From NCBI RefSeq assembly GCF_013072695.1, contig NZ_LXUK01000008.1:248001-312000 (forward strand): 64,000 nt of DNA. Reading direction: 5' to 3'. The notes under the pieces were generated by a model. The model saw only the letters and a program-made list of their open reading frames with translations. It did not search any database and was not told where the DNA came from. Shown here piece after piece: positions 42,015 to 50,166 of this stretch. The position numbers were made by a program, and so were the translations under genes. Each line of letters opens with the position of its first letter. Position 1 is the stretch's first letter. Source of the DNA: Acinetobacter sp. Ac_5812. Its GTDB lineage: Bacteria > Pseudomonadota > Gammaproteobacteria > Pseudomonadales > Moraxellaceae.

Positions 42015-43502
42015 ATGTCTTTTGCCAAGATTTATACACGAGGCTTATTGGGGCTACATGCCCCACAAATTGAAGTTGAAGTTCACATCAGTTCAGGCTT
42101 GCCTTCACTCACAATTGTCGGTCTACCTGAAGCTGCAGTACGTGAAAGTAAAGATCGTGTCCGCTCAGCCATTATTAATAGCGGTTTTCAGTTCCCAACC
42201 AAGCGCTTAACCATCAATTTAGCACCCGCTGACCTCCCTAAAGATGGTTCTAGACTTGATTTACCCATTGCACTTGGCATCCTGATTGCATCAGGTCAAT
42301 TACCCGAAAATAGCACTGAAGGTTTTGAATTCATTGGGGAACTGGCATTAGATGGACATTTACGCCCGATTTCAGGCGCATTAACCATCGCGATGGCCTG
42401 CCAACAAGCAGAGCATCGTCTGTTACTGCCTAAAGGCAATTTAGAAGAAGCCAATCAGCTTCCCAATTTTGAGGTATATGCGGCCAATCACCTACAGGAT
42501 GTCTGTGCACATTTTTCGGGCAATTCTCAAATTACTGCTGCACCACAAAGATCAACTCTTGGTTTAACGTCTTATCAACTTGACCTCGCAGATGTTAAAG
42601 GACAACTCCGGCCACGTCGTGCCTTAGAGATTGCAGCAGCAGGTGGACACTCATTATTGTTCAAAGGACCACCTGGCACTGGTAAAACACTGTTGGCTTC
42701 ACGGCTACCCTCTATTTTGCCTCCGCTCAATGCACAGGAAAATTTAGAAGTCGCCAGTATTTACTCGGTTGCCAATGCACAACATCGCTTTGGACAACGC
42801 CCTTTCCGATCACCGCACCATACCGCATCTGCGATCGCCTTGGTCGGTGGTGGTTCTCAACCCAAACCCGGCGAAATCACCCTAGCGCATCTGGGTGTTT
42901 TATTTTTGGATGAATTACCCGAATTTGATCGCAAAGTCCTCGAAGTTCTGCGCCAACCACTGGAATCCAAAGAGATCGTGATTTCACGCGCAGCGCGACA
43001 AATGACCTTTCCTGCAAATTTTCAGTTTATCGCCGCGATGAACCCCTGCCCTTGTGGTTATGCCTTTAATCAGGATAGTCGTTGCCAATGTTCTCCAGAC
43101 AGCATTCAACGTTATCAAAATCGAATTTCAGGACCTTTGTTAGATCGGATTGATTTACATATTGATGTTCCACCTTTACAAGCACAAGAATTACAGGATC
43201 GTACCCCAACCGAAAACTCTGACACGGTACGACAACGCGTCATCCATGCTTATGAAAAACAGATCCAAAGACAACATTGTTTAAATCAGGCGCTCTCTCC
43301 AAAATTATTGGAACAGCATGCCTTATTAGATGACAGCTCGACAAAAATTATTGAAATGGCACAACAGCGGCTCAACCTTTCTGCTCGTGCCTATCACCGG
43401 GTGTTAAGAGTGGCTCGAACCATTGCAGATTTAGCCGAAAATGAATTCATCAGTAGCACCCATATCACTGAAGCCTTGTCCTACCGTGGTCAGCAAAGCT
43501 AA
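42015..43502 (+). CDS. comM: ComM, YifB-family AAA+ ATPase, intact
   Basis: Hexameric helicase that helps integrate DNA during natural transformation by branch migration. It has an N-terminal Lon-like domain (SSGLPSLTIVGLPEAAVRESKDRV), Walker A GPPGTGKTLLASRL near residue 220, Walker B-like LFLDELPEF, a Mg-chelatase C-terminal lid and the CPCGY zinc-like loop. The start at 42015 (MSFAKIYTRG, 495 residues) is chosen over a frame opening at 41976. The gene is uninterrupted; in A. baumannii comM is the usual target of AbaR-type islands. Confidence 0.95.
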   Translation: MSFAKIYTRGLLGLHAPQIEVEVHISSGLPSLTIVGLPEAAVRESKDRVRSAIINSGFQFPTKRLTINLAPADLPKDGSRLDLPIALGILIASGQLPENSTEGFEFIGELALDGHLRPISGALTIAMACQQAEHRLLLPKGNLEEANQLPNFEVYAANHLQDVCAHFSGNSQITAAPQRSTLGLTSYQLDLADVKGQLRPRRALEIAAAGGHSLLFKGPPGTGKTLLASRLPSILPPLNAQENLEVASIYSVANAQHRFGQRPFRSPHHTASAIALVGGGSQPKPGEITLAHLGVLFLDELPEFDRKVLEVLRQPLESKEIVISRAARQMTFPANFQFIAAMNPCPCGYAFNQDSRCQCSPDSIQRYQNRISGPLLDRIDLHIDVPPLQAQELQDRTPTENSDTVRQRVIHAYEKQIQRQHCLNQALSPKLLEQHALLDDSSTKIIEMAQQRLNLSARAYHRVLRVARTIADLAENEFISSTHITEALSYRGQQS

Positions 43503-43504
43503 AG

Positions 43505-43529
43505 AAGCGGCCTCAAGGCCGCTTTTTTT
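43505..43529 (+). terminator. Terminator of comM
   Basis: Stem AAGCGGCC/GGCCGCTT with TCAA loop and a T-run. Confidence 0.92.
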
Positions 43530-43544
43530 ATGCATCAGTCTCAG

Positions 43545-44333
43545 TTAGAAGGCATAACCAAGCGCTAACACCACTTTATTCTTTTGTTTGGTTTCATCAC
43601 GGGTATAGCCGCCAAAAATATAATCCAGACTCCATGTTGCGCCTGTATTGCCCAATGGATGCGATAAACCCAGCGTCGCATGACGGAAAGCAAAATCCGT
43701 TTTGGTTACATCACCAGCTTTGGCCTGATAAGCCAGATACTCGTCGTCATCCCCATAATAATAGGCTGCAACTTGCGCTTTACCTGTAAATCCACCTGCA
43801 AGTTTTGGCGCATAGGTCGCCAGGAAATAAGTATCCCCTTTGTTCCCGAAAGTCACATTATTCAATAAAGTCTGCGCGGTAATGCTGAAATCTTTATAGC
43901 TCAAACCCAAGATGGTTTCATAACCTGTCGATTCCCAACCTGGATAATAGTAATAAATTGTCCCACCAATCTGATAACCAAGATCCTCGGTAATTTTGCC
44001 TTTATAGCCCGCGTAAAAATCGTTTTCGAAGGATTTTTTCTCTTCTTTCACATCAGTAGGCGAAGTATTAAAATCAGCATAGGCAGCGGTTAAAGTCGAA
44101 AACCAATAGCCCAAATAGAAGCCACTGTCATGGCTATAATCCAGCCCCCCTTGAACCGCTGGTGTATCACTCTCTGGTGAGTTGGTCATACCACGTAAAT
44201 TGTAGCTCGATACCACATTCACATTTCCTGTAACCGTGCCTGGAAATGGTAGTTTTGTTTCTTCAGCCAAACTCAAAGTTGATGTAGCAGTCATTACTCC
44301 CAGTACAGCAACCTTGCATGCAAACTTCATCAT
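43545..44333 (-). CDS. TorF family putative porin 1
   Basis: Outer-membrane beta-barrel protein, 262 residues with a signal peptide (cleavage near STLSLA-EE), repeated aromatic/polar strands (YNLRGMT near the N-terminus, GLDYSHDSGFYLGYW) and the C-terminal Phe typical of porins. The opening pattern YNLRGMTNS...PAVQGG is the TorF signature also found in the paralogue at 45599-46369. A perfect sigma-54 promoter lies at 44400-44416, and the ribosome-site leader GGGGGAGATCAAT is identical in both. The substrate is unknown; the RpoN control and the amtB-glnK neighbourhood hint at a nitrogenous compound, by inference. Confidence 0.85.
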   Translation of the reverse strand: MMKFACKVAVLGVMTATSTLSLAEETKLPFPGTVTGNVNVVSSYNLRGMTNSPESDTPAVQGGLDYSHDSGFYLGYWFSTLTAAYADFNTSPTDVKEEKKSFENDFYAGYKGKITEDLGYQIGGTIYYYYPGWESTGYETILGLSYKDFSITAQTLLNNVTFGNKGDTYFLATYAPKLAGGFTGKAQVAAYYYGDDDEYLAYQAKAGDVTKTDFAFRHATLGLSHPLGNTGATWSLDYIFGGYTRDETKQKNKVVLALGYAF

Positions 44334-44720
44334 ATTGATCTCCCCCTATTTTTAGATACTCAATTGATTTTTAAGCTTTAAATTGCATCACAAGCTAGTT
44401 AGCAATTGCTGTGCCAAATCACAAAAACAAAAAAAGATAAATAAAATCAAACACTAATAAAAATTAACTCAACATTTTCTCAGTTTTAAAGCAAAGTATT
44501 TCTAATCATGCAACTGAAATGAGCGACTCCTATCCTTCATAGGGCATAAAAAGCACCTTTTTAGCCAAGCAAATCATTTATATTCATTCAAAACCTTAGT
44601 TCCTAAACAGCATAAAAAAACAGCAAGCTCAAAAGAAACAATGTTTAATAATCATCCAACAAGATTCGCATGCTGTTCTTTCAAAAGTGCGAACAACATA
44701 AAAATTTTAGACTGGCTGAT
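44334..44720. other. Intergenic region with torF1 regulatory DNA
   Basis: It holds the sigma-54 promoter of the leftward TorF gene (44400-44416), AT-rich DNA from 44420 to 44660, and the upstream region of the rightward TSUP gene. A CATAAAAAGCACC-like motif near 44545 resembles CATAAAAGTGC copies near 46488 and 46682 upstream of the second TorF gene; this is weak, but such repeats could be activator sites. No RNA gene was recognised. Confidence 0.6.
44400..44416 (-). promoter_or_regulatory. Sigma-54 promoter of TorF gene 1
   Basis: Minus strand TGGCAC-AGCAA-TTGCTA, a perfect match to the RpoN consensus. The expected start is near 44390, giving a leader of about 57 nt. Confidence 0.88.
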
Positions 44721-45488
44721 ATGATGATTAATGAAACCGTCCTGCTGACTTTAGGGTTCTTTGCTTTCTGTGGCGGTCTGATTGATGCGGCAGTTGGCGG
44801 TGGTGGTTTAGTACAAATACCAGCCCTACTACATGCTTTGCCACAACACAGTATTGCGACCGTTTTTGGTACAAATAAGTTAGCTGTTTGGGCTGGAACA
44901 GCATCTTCTATTTTTAAATTTGTTCATAAAATCAAATTTGTGTGGAAGCTTCTGATTCCCACAATGCTTGCAGCATTTATATTTGCATTTATTGGGGCGA
45001 TGACCACTGCCTATATTCCCAAACAATTGATGACATATGTCATTTTTTGTTTACTCATCCTGATGGCTGTTTATACATTTTTAAAGAAGGATTTAGGTGC
45101 TCGAAGTACTTATCTCAAATGCGGACATAAAGAAATCTTGCTCGGAATCTTTTTTGGTGGATTGATTGGATTTTATGATGGTGTTTTTGGGCCTGGAAGC
45201 GGAAGTTTTCTACTCTTTCTATTTGTCAAAGTTTTCGGTTTTGATTTCCTCAATGCTTCAGCATCGGCAAAGGTTGTTAACCTTGGGACATTTAGCGCAG
45301 CACTTTTATTTTTTATACCCACAGGTCATGTCTTGTGGGAAATCGGATTAACGATCGCCGTCTGTAATATGATGGGTTCTTTAGTGGGTGTTTTTCTGGC
45401 ATTACGCTATGGCAGCCAATTTATCAGATTATTTTTTCTGATCCTTTTAGTTTTTCTCATTATCAGAATGGGATTCTCTATATTCTAA
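44721..45488 (+). CDS. TSUP/TauE-SafE family membrane transporter
   Basis: Predicted anion permease of the sulfite-exporter TauE/SafE family. Two repeats each carry the family motif: GGLIDAAVGGGGLVQIPALL near residue 16 and GGLIGFYDGVFGPGSGSF near residue 150. About eight helices. The start is taken at the ATG of MMINETVLLT (44721); an in-frame ATG at 44670 adds 17 hydrophilic residues and neither has a clear ribosome site. It lies between two RpoN-driven TorF genes and is oriented away from the first, so a shared substrate is possible but unproven. Confidence 0.85.
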   Translation: MMINETVLLTLGFFAFCGGLIDAAVGGGGLVQIPALLHALPQHSIATVFGTNKLAVWAGTASSIFKFVHKIKFVWKLLIPTMLAAFIFAFIGAMTTAYIPKQLMTYVIFCLLILMAVYTFLKKDLGARSTYLKCGHKEILLGIFFGGLIGFYDGVFGPGSGSFLLFLFVKVFGFDFLNASASAKVVNLGTFSAALLFFIPTGHVLWEIGLTIAVCNMMGSLVGVFLALRYGSQFIRLFFLILLVFLIIRMGFSIF

Positions 45489-45554
45489 ATGGCTGTAAAA
45501 CCTGGTTGAACCAAAGCTCTAGCGGCTTAAAACAATTCGACCGAAATCTGTATA

Positions 45555-45583
45555 AAAAAAGCCCGCAAAAATGCTGGCTTTTT
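45555..45583 (-). terminator. Probable terminator of TorF gene 2
   Basis: Imperfect stem AAAAAGCC/GGCTTTTT, with T-rich sequence on the minus strand after the second TorF gene stop. It can also serve the TSUP gene from the other side. Confidence 0.65.
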
Positions 45584-45598
45584 ATTGATTCAAAGAAC

Positions 45599-46369
45599 TT
45601 AGAATGCTTTAGTCAAGGTAAATACAGCACCTGTCTCAACGCCACGTTTATAAGGTTGAGTCTGCGCATCAATATTAGTACCGATTGCTGCGAGTTCAGC
45701 CGTTAAACCCGATACTGATTTGACGCTATAAGTCACGCCAGCTTTCCAATCAACATAATTATCTTTAGCATCTTTTTGACCAAATGCTTCATCAATATCT
45801 ACTTTGGTATAACCAATGCTTGCAACACCACCGAAACCGGTATCAGCGAAAGGAACATTATAAGTCGCATTGACATACCAACCATTCTCATCTGTACCTG
45901 CAAAATCATTGGTATAGTTCAAACTACCCAATAAGCTGTCGCCAGATGCCAAGACATTTTTAAAGCCTAATTTTGCATAGAGTTCTAACCAGTTCAGATC
46001 AGATGCACTTGGATAGCCGTAGTACCATAAACCCACATCTAAAGTCGGTTTACCCGCAAATGGAAGTTCCGTCGCATAGCCCACATATGGATCTAACTCC
46101 AAATGTGGATCTGGAGCGCCAAAATTAACATTTGAACCCCACACACCGGCATATAAACCAGATGAATGTGTCAATGTAAAACCACCTTGAACCGCAGGAT
46201 CACTTTCAGTTTGAGTAATACCACGATAACGATAATCTGTCGTTAAAGCAGCGGTTCCAGAAAAGCTAAGGCCGTATTGAGATAATGTATTTGTTTCTTC
46301 CGCCATAGCAAAAGTCGAAGTCACTGCACAAATACTCAACGCGATTGCTTTACATGCAAATTTCATCAT
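45599..46369 (-). CDS. TorF family putative porin 2
   Basis: Paralogue of the gene at 43545-44333, 256 residues. The signal peptide ends at about residue 24 (STFAMAEE). The TorF opening TDYRYRGITQTESDPAVQGG and the C-terminal Phe are present, and strands alternate as in porins. The ATG at 46369 (MMKFACK) follows the same GGGGGAGATCAAT leader as gene 1, so the upstream frame from 46384 is rejected. Its own perfect sigma-54 promoter is at 46432-46448. Confidence 0.85.
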   Translation of the reverse strand: MMKFACKAIALSICAVTSTFAMAEETNTLSQYGLSFSGTAALTTDYRYRGITQTESDPAVQGGFTLTHSSGLYAGVWGSNVNFGAPDPHLELDPYVGYATELPFAGKPTLDVGLWYYGYPSASDLNWLELYAKLGFKNVLASGDSLLGSLNYTNDFAGTDENGWYVNATYNVPFADTGFGGVASIGYTKVDIDEAFGQKDAKDNYVDWKAGVTYSVKSVSGLTAELAAIGTNIDAQTQPYKRGVETGAVFTLTKAF

Positions 46370-47109
46370 ATTGATCTCCCCCATGATGGATATTCGACTG
46401 ATTTATGTTTTAAATTGCATCGAAAAGTAATTAGCAATTGTTGTGCCAACTCTATAAAAACTGCCTTAAATCTCGATTTTGTCCCATAAAAGTGCTGAGC
46501 TTCTGTCATCTGTGCCTTGGAATTGATCTTTATCCAAAACAGATCTGTTTTTTTGAACTATTTAGAAGCGTCATAAAAATAAAGGCTATTTATTGCACAA
46601 AAAAGAGGCATATCTGCAAAGTAAAAAAGCAACAAAGCGTTTAAAAGATAAGCATTGTGTAGAAAAAGCAGGCAGTGTTCCATAAAAGTGCATCGGCAAA
46701 AAACTTAAATTCGCCTGAACATCTGTAACTTTTGGATTGATGAGTCACTGTCATTCGTCGGGATGGTATTTTTTGCAAACCGATACGCTTATTTTTTAAA
46801 CAAAGGAAAAATAACTCATTCAATAAAAAGAAAAAATAATGCAATAAATCACATATTTTTATAAAATTAAATCAAAAAATATACAGCTTATTTTGCAACC
46901 AAATTAAATTAAATTAAATATAAAAATCATTATCTTAAATTTAATTTGATGGTTTTTTAAACGAGAAACAAATCATAAAATTATATAAGTATTTTATTTA
47001 ATATTAATTAAATTATTTTAATAAAAATCTATCTTTTTTATGCATAACTTATACAATTGGTCAAAATTTCGGTTCTATCCCAAATTTATTTTTTTTAATG
47101 AGGCGAGCT
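46370..47109. other. Long AT-rich intergenic region upstream of oprD
   Basis: About 740 nt without a supportable gene. The first 80 nt hold the sigma-54 promoter of the second TorF gene. A diverged direct repeat starts with CCATAAAAGTGC near 46487 and again near 46681. The last 250 nt, from about 46850, are extremely AT-rich with runs of TTAAA and AAATTAAAT, typical of curved or nucleoid-protein-bound DNA upstream of an outer-membrane porin. The palindrome AAAACAGATCTGTTTT is near 46537. No sRNA promoter was convincing. Confidence 0.6.
46432..46448 (-). promoter_or_regulatory. Sigma-54 promoter of TorF gene 2
   Basis: Minus strand TGGCAC-AACAA-TTGCTA, perfect RpoN consensus; expected start near 46422. 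Confidence 0.88.
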
Positions 47110-48402
47110 ATGCCAAAGGCAAATAAACTTACTTTAGCGGTTTTGATTAATGCCGCGTTAATTACCTCAACATATGCAAGCGAACAAAGCGAAGCAAAAG
47201 GACTTGTTGAAGATGCCAAAGGGGATATTTTATTCCGTACTGGTTATTTAAATCGTGACAAAAAGAATGGTGTCAAAGACACAAGCTCATATGCTCAGAC
47301 GGCAATGGTGAAACTGGAAACTGGTTTTACTCAAGGTTTAGTTGGCTTTGGTGCAGGTATCATTGGTGATGGTTCTTTTAAATTAGGTTCGAACAATAAT
47401 GCTGGTAACGGCATGATCCCTCGCGAACGCCTAAATGGTAAAGACAATACTGGCGATACCTATGATCATTGGGCACGTGGTGGCGGTTTTGTAAAAGCAC
47501 GTATTTCAAATACAACCGTGACTTATGGTACCCAAATTTTAGACATCCCTGTCTTAGCCAGCAATACCACGCGTTTGGTTCCTGAATACTTTGAAGGTGT
47601 TTTGGCAACTAGCCGTGAAATTGATGGTTTAGAGTTAACTGCGGGTAAATTCACCAAAGACCAATACTCAGATCAGATCAATACCGATGGTCGCCGTTTA
47701 GATCGTGCAGTGGTTTGGGGCGCAAAATACAAATTTGATGACAACTTAAATGCCGCTTATTTTGGCTTAGACAGCAAAGATAAGTTGGATCGTCATTATA
47801 TCAATGTGAACTACAAACAAGCATTAGATAAAAACAGTGGTTTGACTTATGACTTAAGCGCATACCACACCAAGTGGGATGAAAAAGGAAGTACGTATTC
47901 AAGTACAACTGATGATTTGTCGAATCGTAAAAATACCATTTGGGCACTTTCTACAACCTATAACACTGGTCCGCACAGCGTGATGTTGGCTTACCAACAA
48001 AACAATGGCAATACTGGTTATGACTATGGTGAGAATGCTGATGGTGCACAAAGTATCTATTTGCCAAACTCTTACTTGTCTGACTTCATTGGTAACAGTG
48101 AAAAATCTGCGCAGCTTCAGTATAACGTCGATTTTGGTAGCTATGGCGTTCCAGGTTTAAGCTGGACCACTGCTTATGTATACGGTTGGGACATTAAAGT
48201 TAAAAACTTGACTGACAATGCCAAAGAGCGTGAGTTCTTTAACCAAGTGAAATACACTGTTCAATCTGGTTTTGCTAAAGATGCAAGCTTACGTTTGCGT
48301 CACTCTTACTACCGTGCAAGTGATGAATACCAAACAAATGCCTACATTGGTGATACCAACGAATGGCGTATCTGGCTTGATATCCCTGTGAAATTATTCT
48401 AA
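47110..48402 (+). CDS. OprD family outer-membrane porin (OccAB1-like)
   Basis: 18-stranded substrate-specific channel. The signal peptide ends ITSTYAS, then SEAKGLVEDAKGDILFRTGY opens the barrel. DHWARGGGFVKAR, PVLASNTTRLVPEYFEG and the final FLDIPVKLF-type strand (here WLDIPVKLF) are family hallmarks. Similarity to A. baumannii OccAB1 (OprD), as I remember it, runs along the whole 430 residues. The ATG at 47110 has GAGG 7 nt upstream and is preferred to 47098. OccAB1 conducts small basic amino acids and other polar solutes; transport here is inferred. Confidence 0.92.
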   Translation: MPKANKLTLAVLINAALITSTYASEQSEAKGLVEDAKGDILFRTGYLNRDKKNGVKDTSSYAQTAMVKLETGFTQGLVGFGAGIIGDGSFKLGSNNNAGNGMIPRERLNGKDNTGDTYDHWARGGGFVKARISNTTVTYGTQILDIPVLASNTTRLVPEYFEGVLATSREIDGLELTAGKFTKDQYSDQINTDGRRLDRAVVWGAKYKFDDNLNAAYFGLDSKDKLDRHYINVNYKQALDKNSGLTYDLSAYHTKWDEKGSTYSSTTDDLSNRKNTIWALSTTYNTGPHSVMLAYQQNNGNTGYDYGENADGAQSIYLPNSYLSDFIGNSEKSAQLQYNVDFGSYGVPGLSWTTAYVYGWDIKVKNLTDNAKEREFFNQVKYTVQSGFAKDASLRLRHSYYRASDEYQTNAYIGDTNEWRIWLDIPVKLF

Positions 48403-48421
48403 TTCACAGTTGATCAAGCAA

Positions 48422-48457
48422 TAAAAAAACTCCATTCGAATGAATGGAGTTTTTTTA
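48422..48457. terminator. Terminator of the OprD gene
   Basis: Stem ACTCCATTC/GAATGGAGT with A- and T-tracts on both sides; the convergent ppa may share it. Confidence 0.92.
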
Positions 48458-48501
48458 TGACCAAGCTTTAAAAATTTCAAGCGTGGCTCAGCATTTCAAA
48501 G

Positions 48502-49029
48502 TTACTTTTTAGCCGCTTCGATTGCTTTAAGTACTTCAGCTTTCGCAACGTCAGCACCTTCCCAACCACTGATTTTTACCCACTTACCAGGCTCTAAATC
48601 TTTATAGTGAGCAAAGAAATGCTCAACTTGGCTGATCAATAACGGTGGAAGATCTGTATATTCTTGAACATCTTTATACAATGGAGATAATTTTTCGTGT
48701 GGAACAGCGATAAGTTTCGCATCAATACCACCATCATCTTCCATTTTTAATTTGCCTACTGGGCGGCAACGAATCACAGAACCAGCAGCAACAGGATGTG
48801 GAGTTACAACAAGTACGTCTAATGGGTCACCATCTTCAGACAAAGTATTTGGTACATAACCGTAGTTTGCTGGGTAGAACATTGCTGTACCCATGAAACG
48901 GTCTACAAATAACGCATCTGAATCTTTATCGATTTCATATTTGATTGGCGCTGCATTTGCAGGAATTTCGATGATGACATAGATGTCATTAGGCGCGTCT
49001 TTACCCGCAGGAATATTGCTATAACTCAT
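48502..49029 (-). CDS. ppa: Inorganic pyrophosphatase
   Basis: Soluble family I enzyme that hydrolyses pyrophosphate. The metal-binding motif [12 protein letters not shown] near residue 66 and [12 protein letters not shown] are intact. The length of 175 residues is usual. Confidence 0.97.
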   Translation of the reverse strand: MSYSNIPAGKDAPNDIYVIIEIPANAAPIKYEIDKDSDALFVDRFMGTAMFYPANYGYVPNTLSEDGDPLDVLVVTPHPVAAGSVIRCRPVGKLKMEDDGGIDAKLIAVPHEKLSPLYKDVQEYTDLPPLLISQVEHFFAHYKDLEPGKWVKISGWEGADVAKAEVLKAIEAAKK

Positions 49030-49145
49030 ATCAACACTCGTTTAATATTGTGAAGTCAGATGTAAATCTGACAGATTATAACGTGAATACAATGAAAATG
49101 ATGCTAGATATGCAAACAGCTGGAGAATTTTCTATCCAGCAGCGC

Positions 49146-49559
49146 TTAAGTCATTTTGATGGTAATCACGAACAGTAGAATTGGACAAAGCAGAGAGAAA
49201 AACCAAATGATTGAACGCAAAGTTGCCAAATTGGCTAGATAACAGATGCCATAAATCACACGGAATACGATATATGCCCAACCTAGCGTAAGAATAAAGC
49301 GTTCTGGCACGACCATATATTCTGCCATCAAAATCGCAGCAATAAACAAAGGTAAACTTTCAAAGCTATTCTGCTGCACGGCATTGGCTCGTGCAGACAA
49401 GCCAGTGGTTTTGGCTAAAAACTCACGCGGGTTTTGATTATCTTTTGCTTGAAAACCACCTTTCGATTTTGCAATCAAGGTAAACACATACGGCAACAAA
49501 CATGCGACTATAATCATCAATATAATGCCGCTAATACCTTGCATGCTGAGATCCATCAT
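49146..49559 (-). CDS. MAPEG family inner-membrane protein
   Basis: 137 residues, four hydrophobic helices. The family pattern NPREFLAKTTGLSARANAVQQNSFESLPLFIAA is clear: the N-R-x-x and RA-x-AQQNSFE positions are those of MAPEG proteins (glutathione/eicosanoid-type). In bacteria the substrate is usually unknown; a glutathione S-transferase-like activity would be inference. Confidence 0.85.
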   Translation of the reverse strand: MMDLSMQGISGIILMIIVACLLPYVFTLIAKSKGGFQAKDNQNPREFLAKTTGLSARANAVQQNSFESLPLFIAAILMAEYMVVPERFILTLGWAYIVFRVIYGICYLANLATLRSIIWFFSLLCPILLFVITIKMT

Positions 49560-49694
49560 TTGAAGTTCTTCTGATCATGCTATCATAATCTATAATTTAT
49601 TGAACTTTCATTTGTGCTTGTTCTACAAGCGTTTCTTTTACACCGCGTTTTTGTGTAAAAGTTGTGTTTTTTCATACAGTTTTAAGGTCAAACT

Positions 49695-50090
49695 ATGCAA
49701 CAGCAAGATCAAAAAGAAATGTTTGATGTTTTGGCACAGCAACGACAACATCAGCTTTTAGTTGATCGTGTCTTGAAAGTCGTGCTCCCAATCATGGCAT
49801 TTTTACTCAGTGTGATTTGTGCCAATCTGAATTGGCAGTCCACCTTAGGCACATTTGTCATTCTAACAGTTGCCTTTTATGCGGTTGGCATTTACCGTTT
49901 GGCTCTATGGCACTGGCTCGCAGTGATTGTGCTGTATGCTGTTGGTGATAATTATTTTAGTTTTAATGGTATTGATCCAACGCGTTTACGCTTTCAACTC
50001 GCGACCATGCTGGTATTTGTCGGTATTGTTGGTATCGGGCGTCCTTATATCGATCGCTGGCTCATGAAATCAAATAATAGTACTAAATAA
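49695..50090 (+). CDS. Conserved small membrane protein
   Basis: 131 residues: charged N-terminus (MQQQDQKEMFDVLAQQRQHQ), then four hydrophobic segments at about residues 27-43, 51-67, 71-85 and 100-117. Two conserved-looking polar spots are IYRLALWHW and DNYFSFNGIDPTR. No family recognised. A perfect terminator palindrome follows, and the ATG is clear. Confidence 0.7.
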   Translation: MQQQDQKEMFDVLAQQRQHQLLVDRVLKVVLPIMAFLLSVICANLNWQSTLGTFVILTVAFYAVGIYRLALWHWLAVIVLYAVGDNYFSFNGIDPTRLRFQLATMLVFVGIVGIGRPYIDRWLMKSNNSTK

Positions 50091-50096
50091 ATCCAA

Positions 50097-50128
50097 ATAA
50101 AAAAGCGCCGCAATTGCGGCGCTTTTCC
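50097..50128. terminator. Terminator after the small membrane protein gene
   Basis: 26-nt perfect palindrome AAAAGCGCCGCAA/TTGCGGCGCTTTT centred at 50113, flanked by an A-tract. Confidence 0.9.
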
Positions 50129-50132
50129 AGTA

Positions 50133-50166
50133 CCTCCCTTTTTTAAAGGGAGGCTAGGTGGGATTC
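50133..50166 (-). repeat. Dispersed hairpin repeat, copy 2
   Basis: Same 34-nt arrangement as at 13070-13103: arms CCTCCCTTT/AAAGGGAGG plus the tail CTAGGTGGGATTC, again ending exactly at a stop codon (fadD). Confidence 0.75.

Noticed and set aside
42015..43502. AbaR island within comM
   Set aside because: The coding frame is continuous with both ATPase motifs and the C-terminal domain, and no foreign DNA is inside.
46438..46844. Two ORFs of 67-68 codons in the torF2-oprD gap
   Set aside because: They have odd composition, no ribosome site and cover promoter DNA. No family resemblance.
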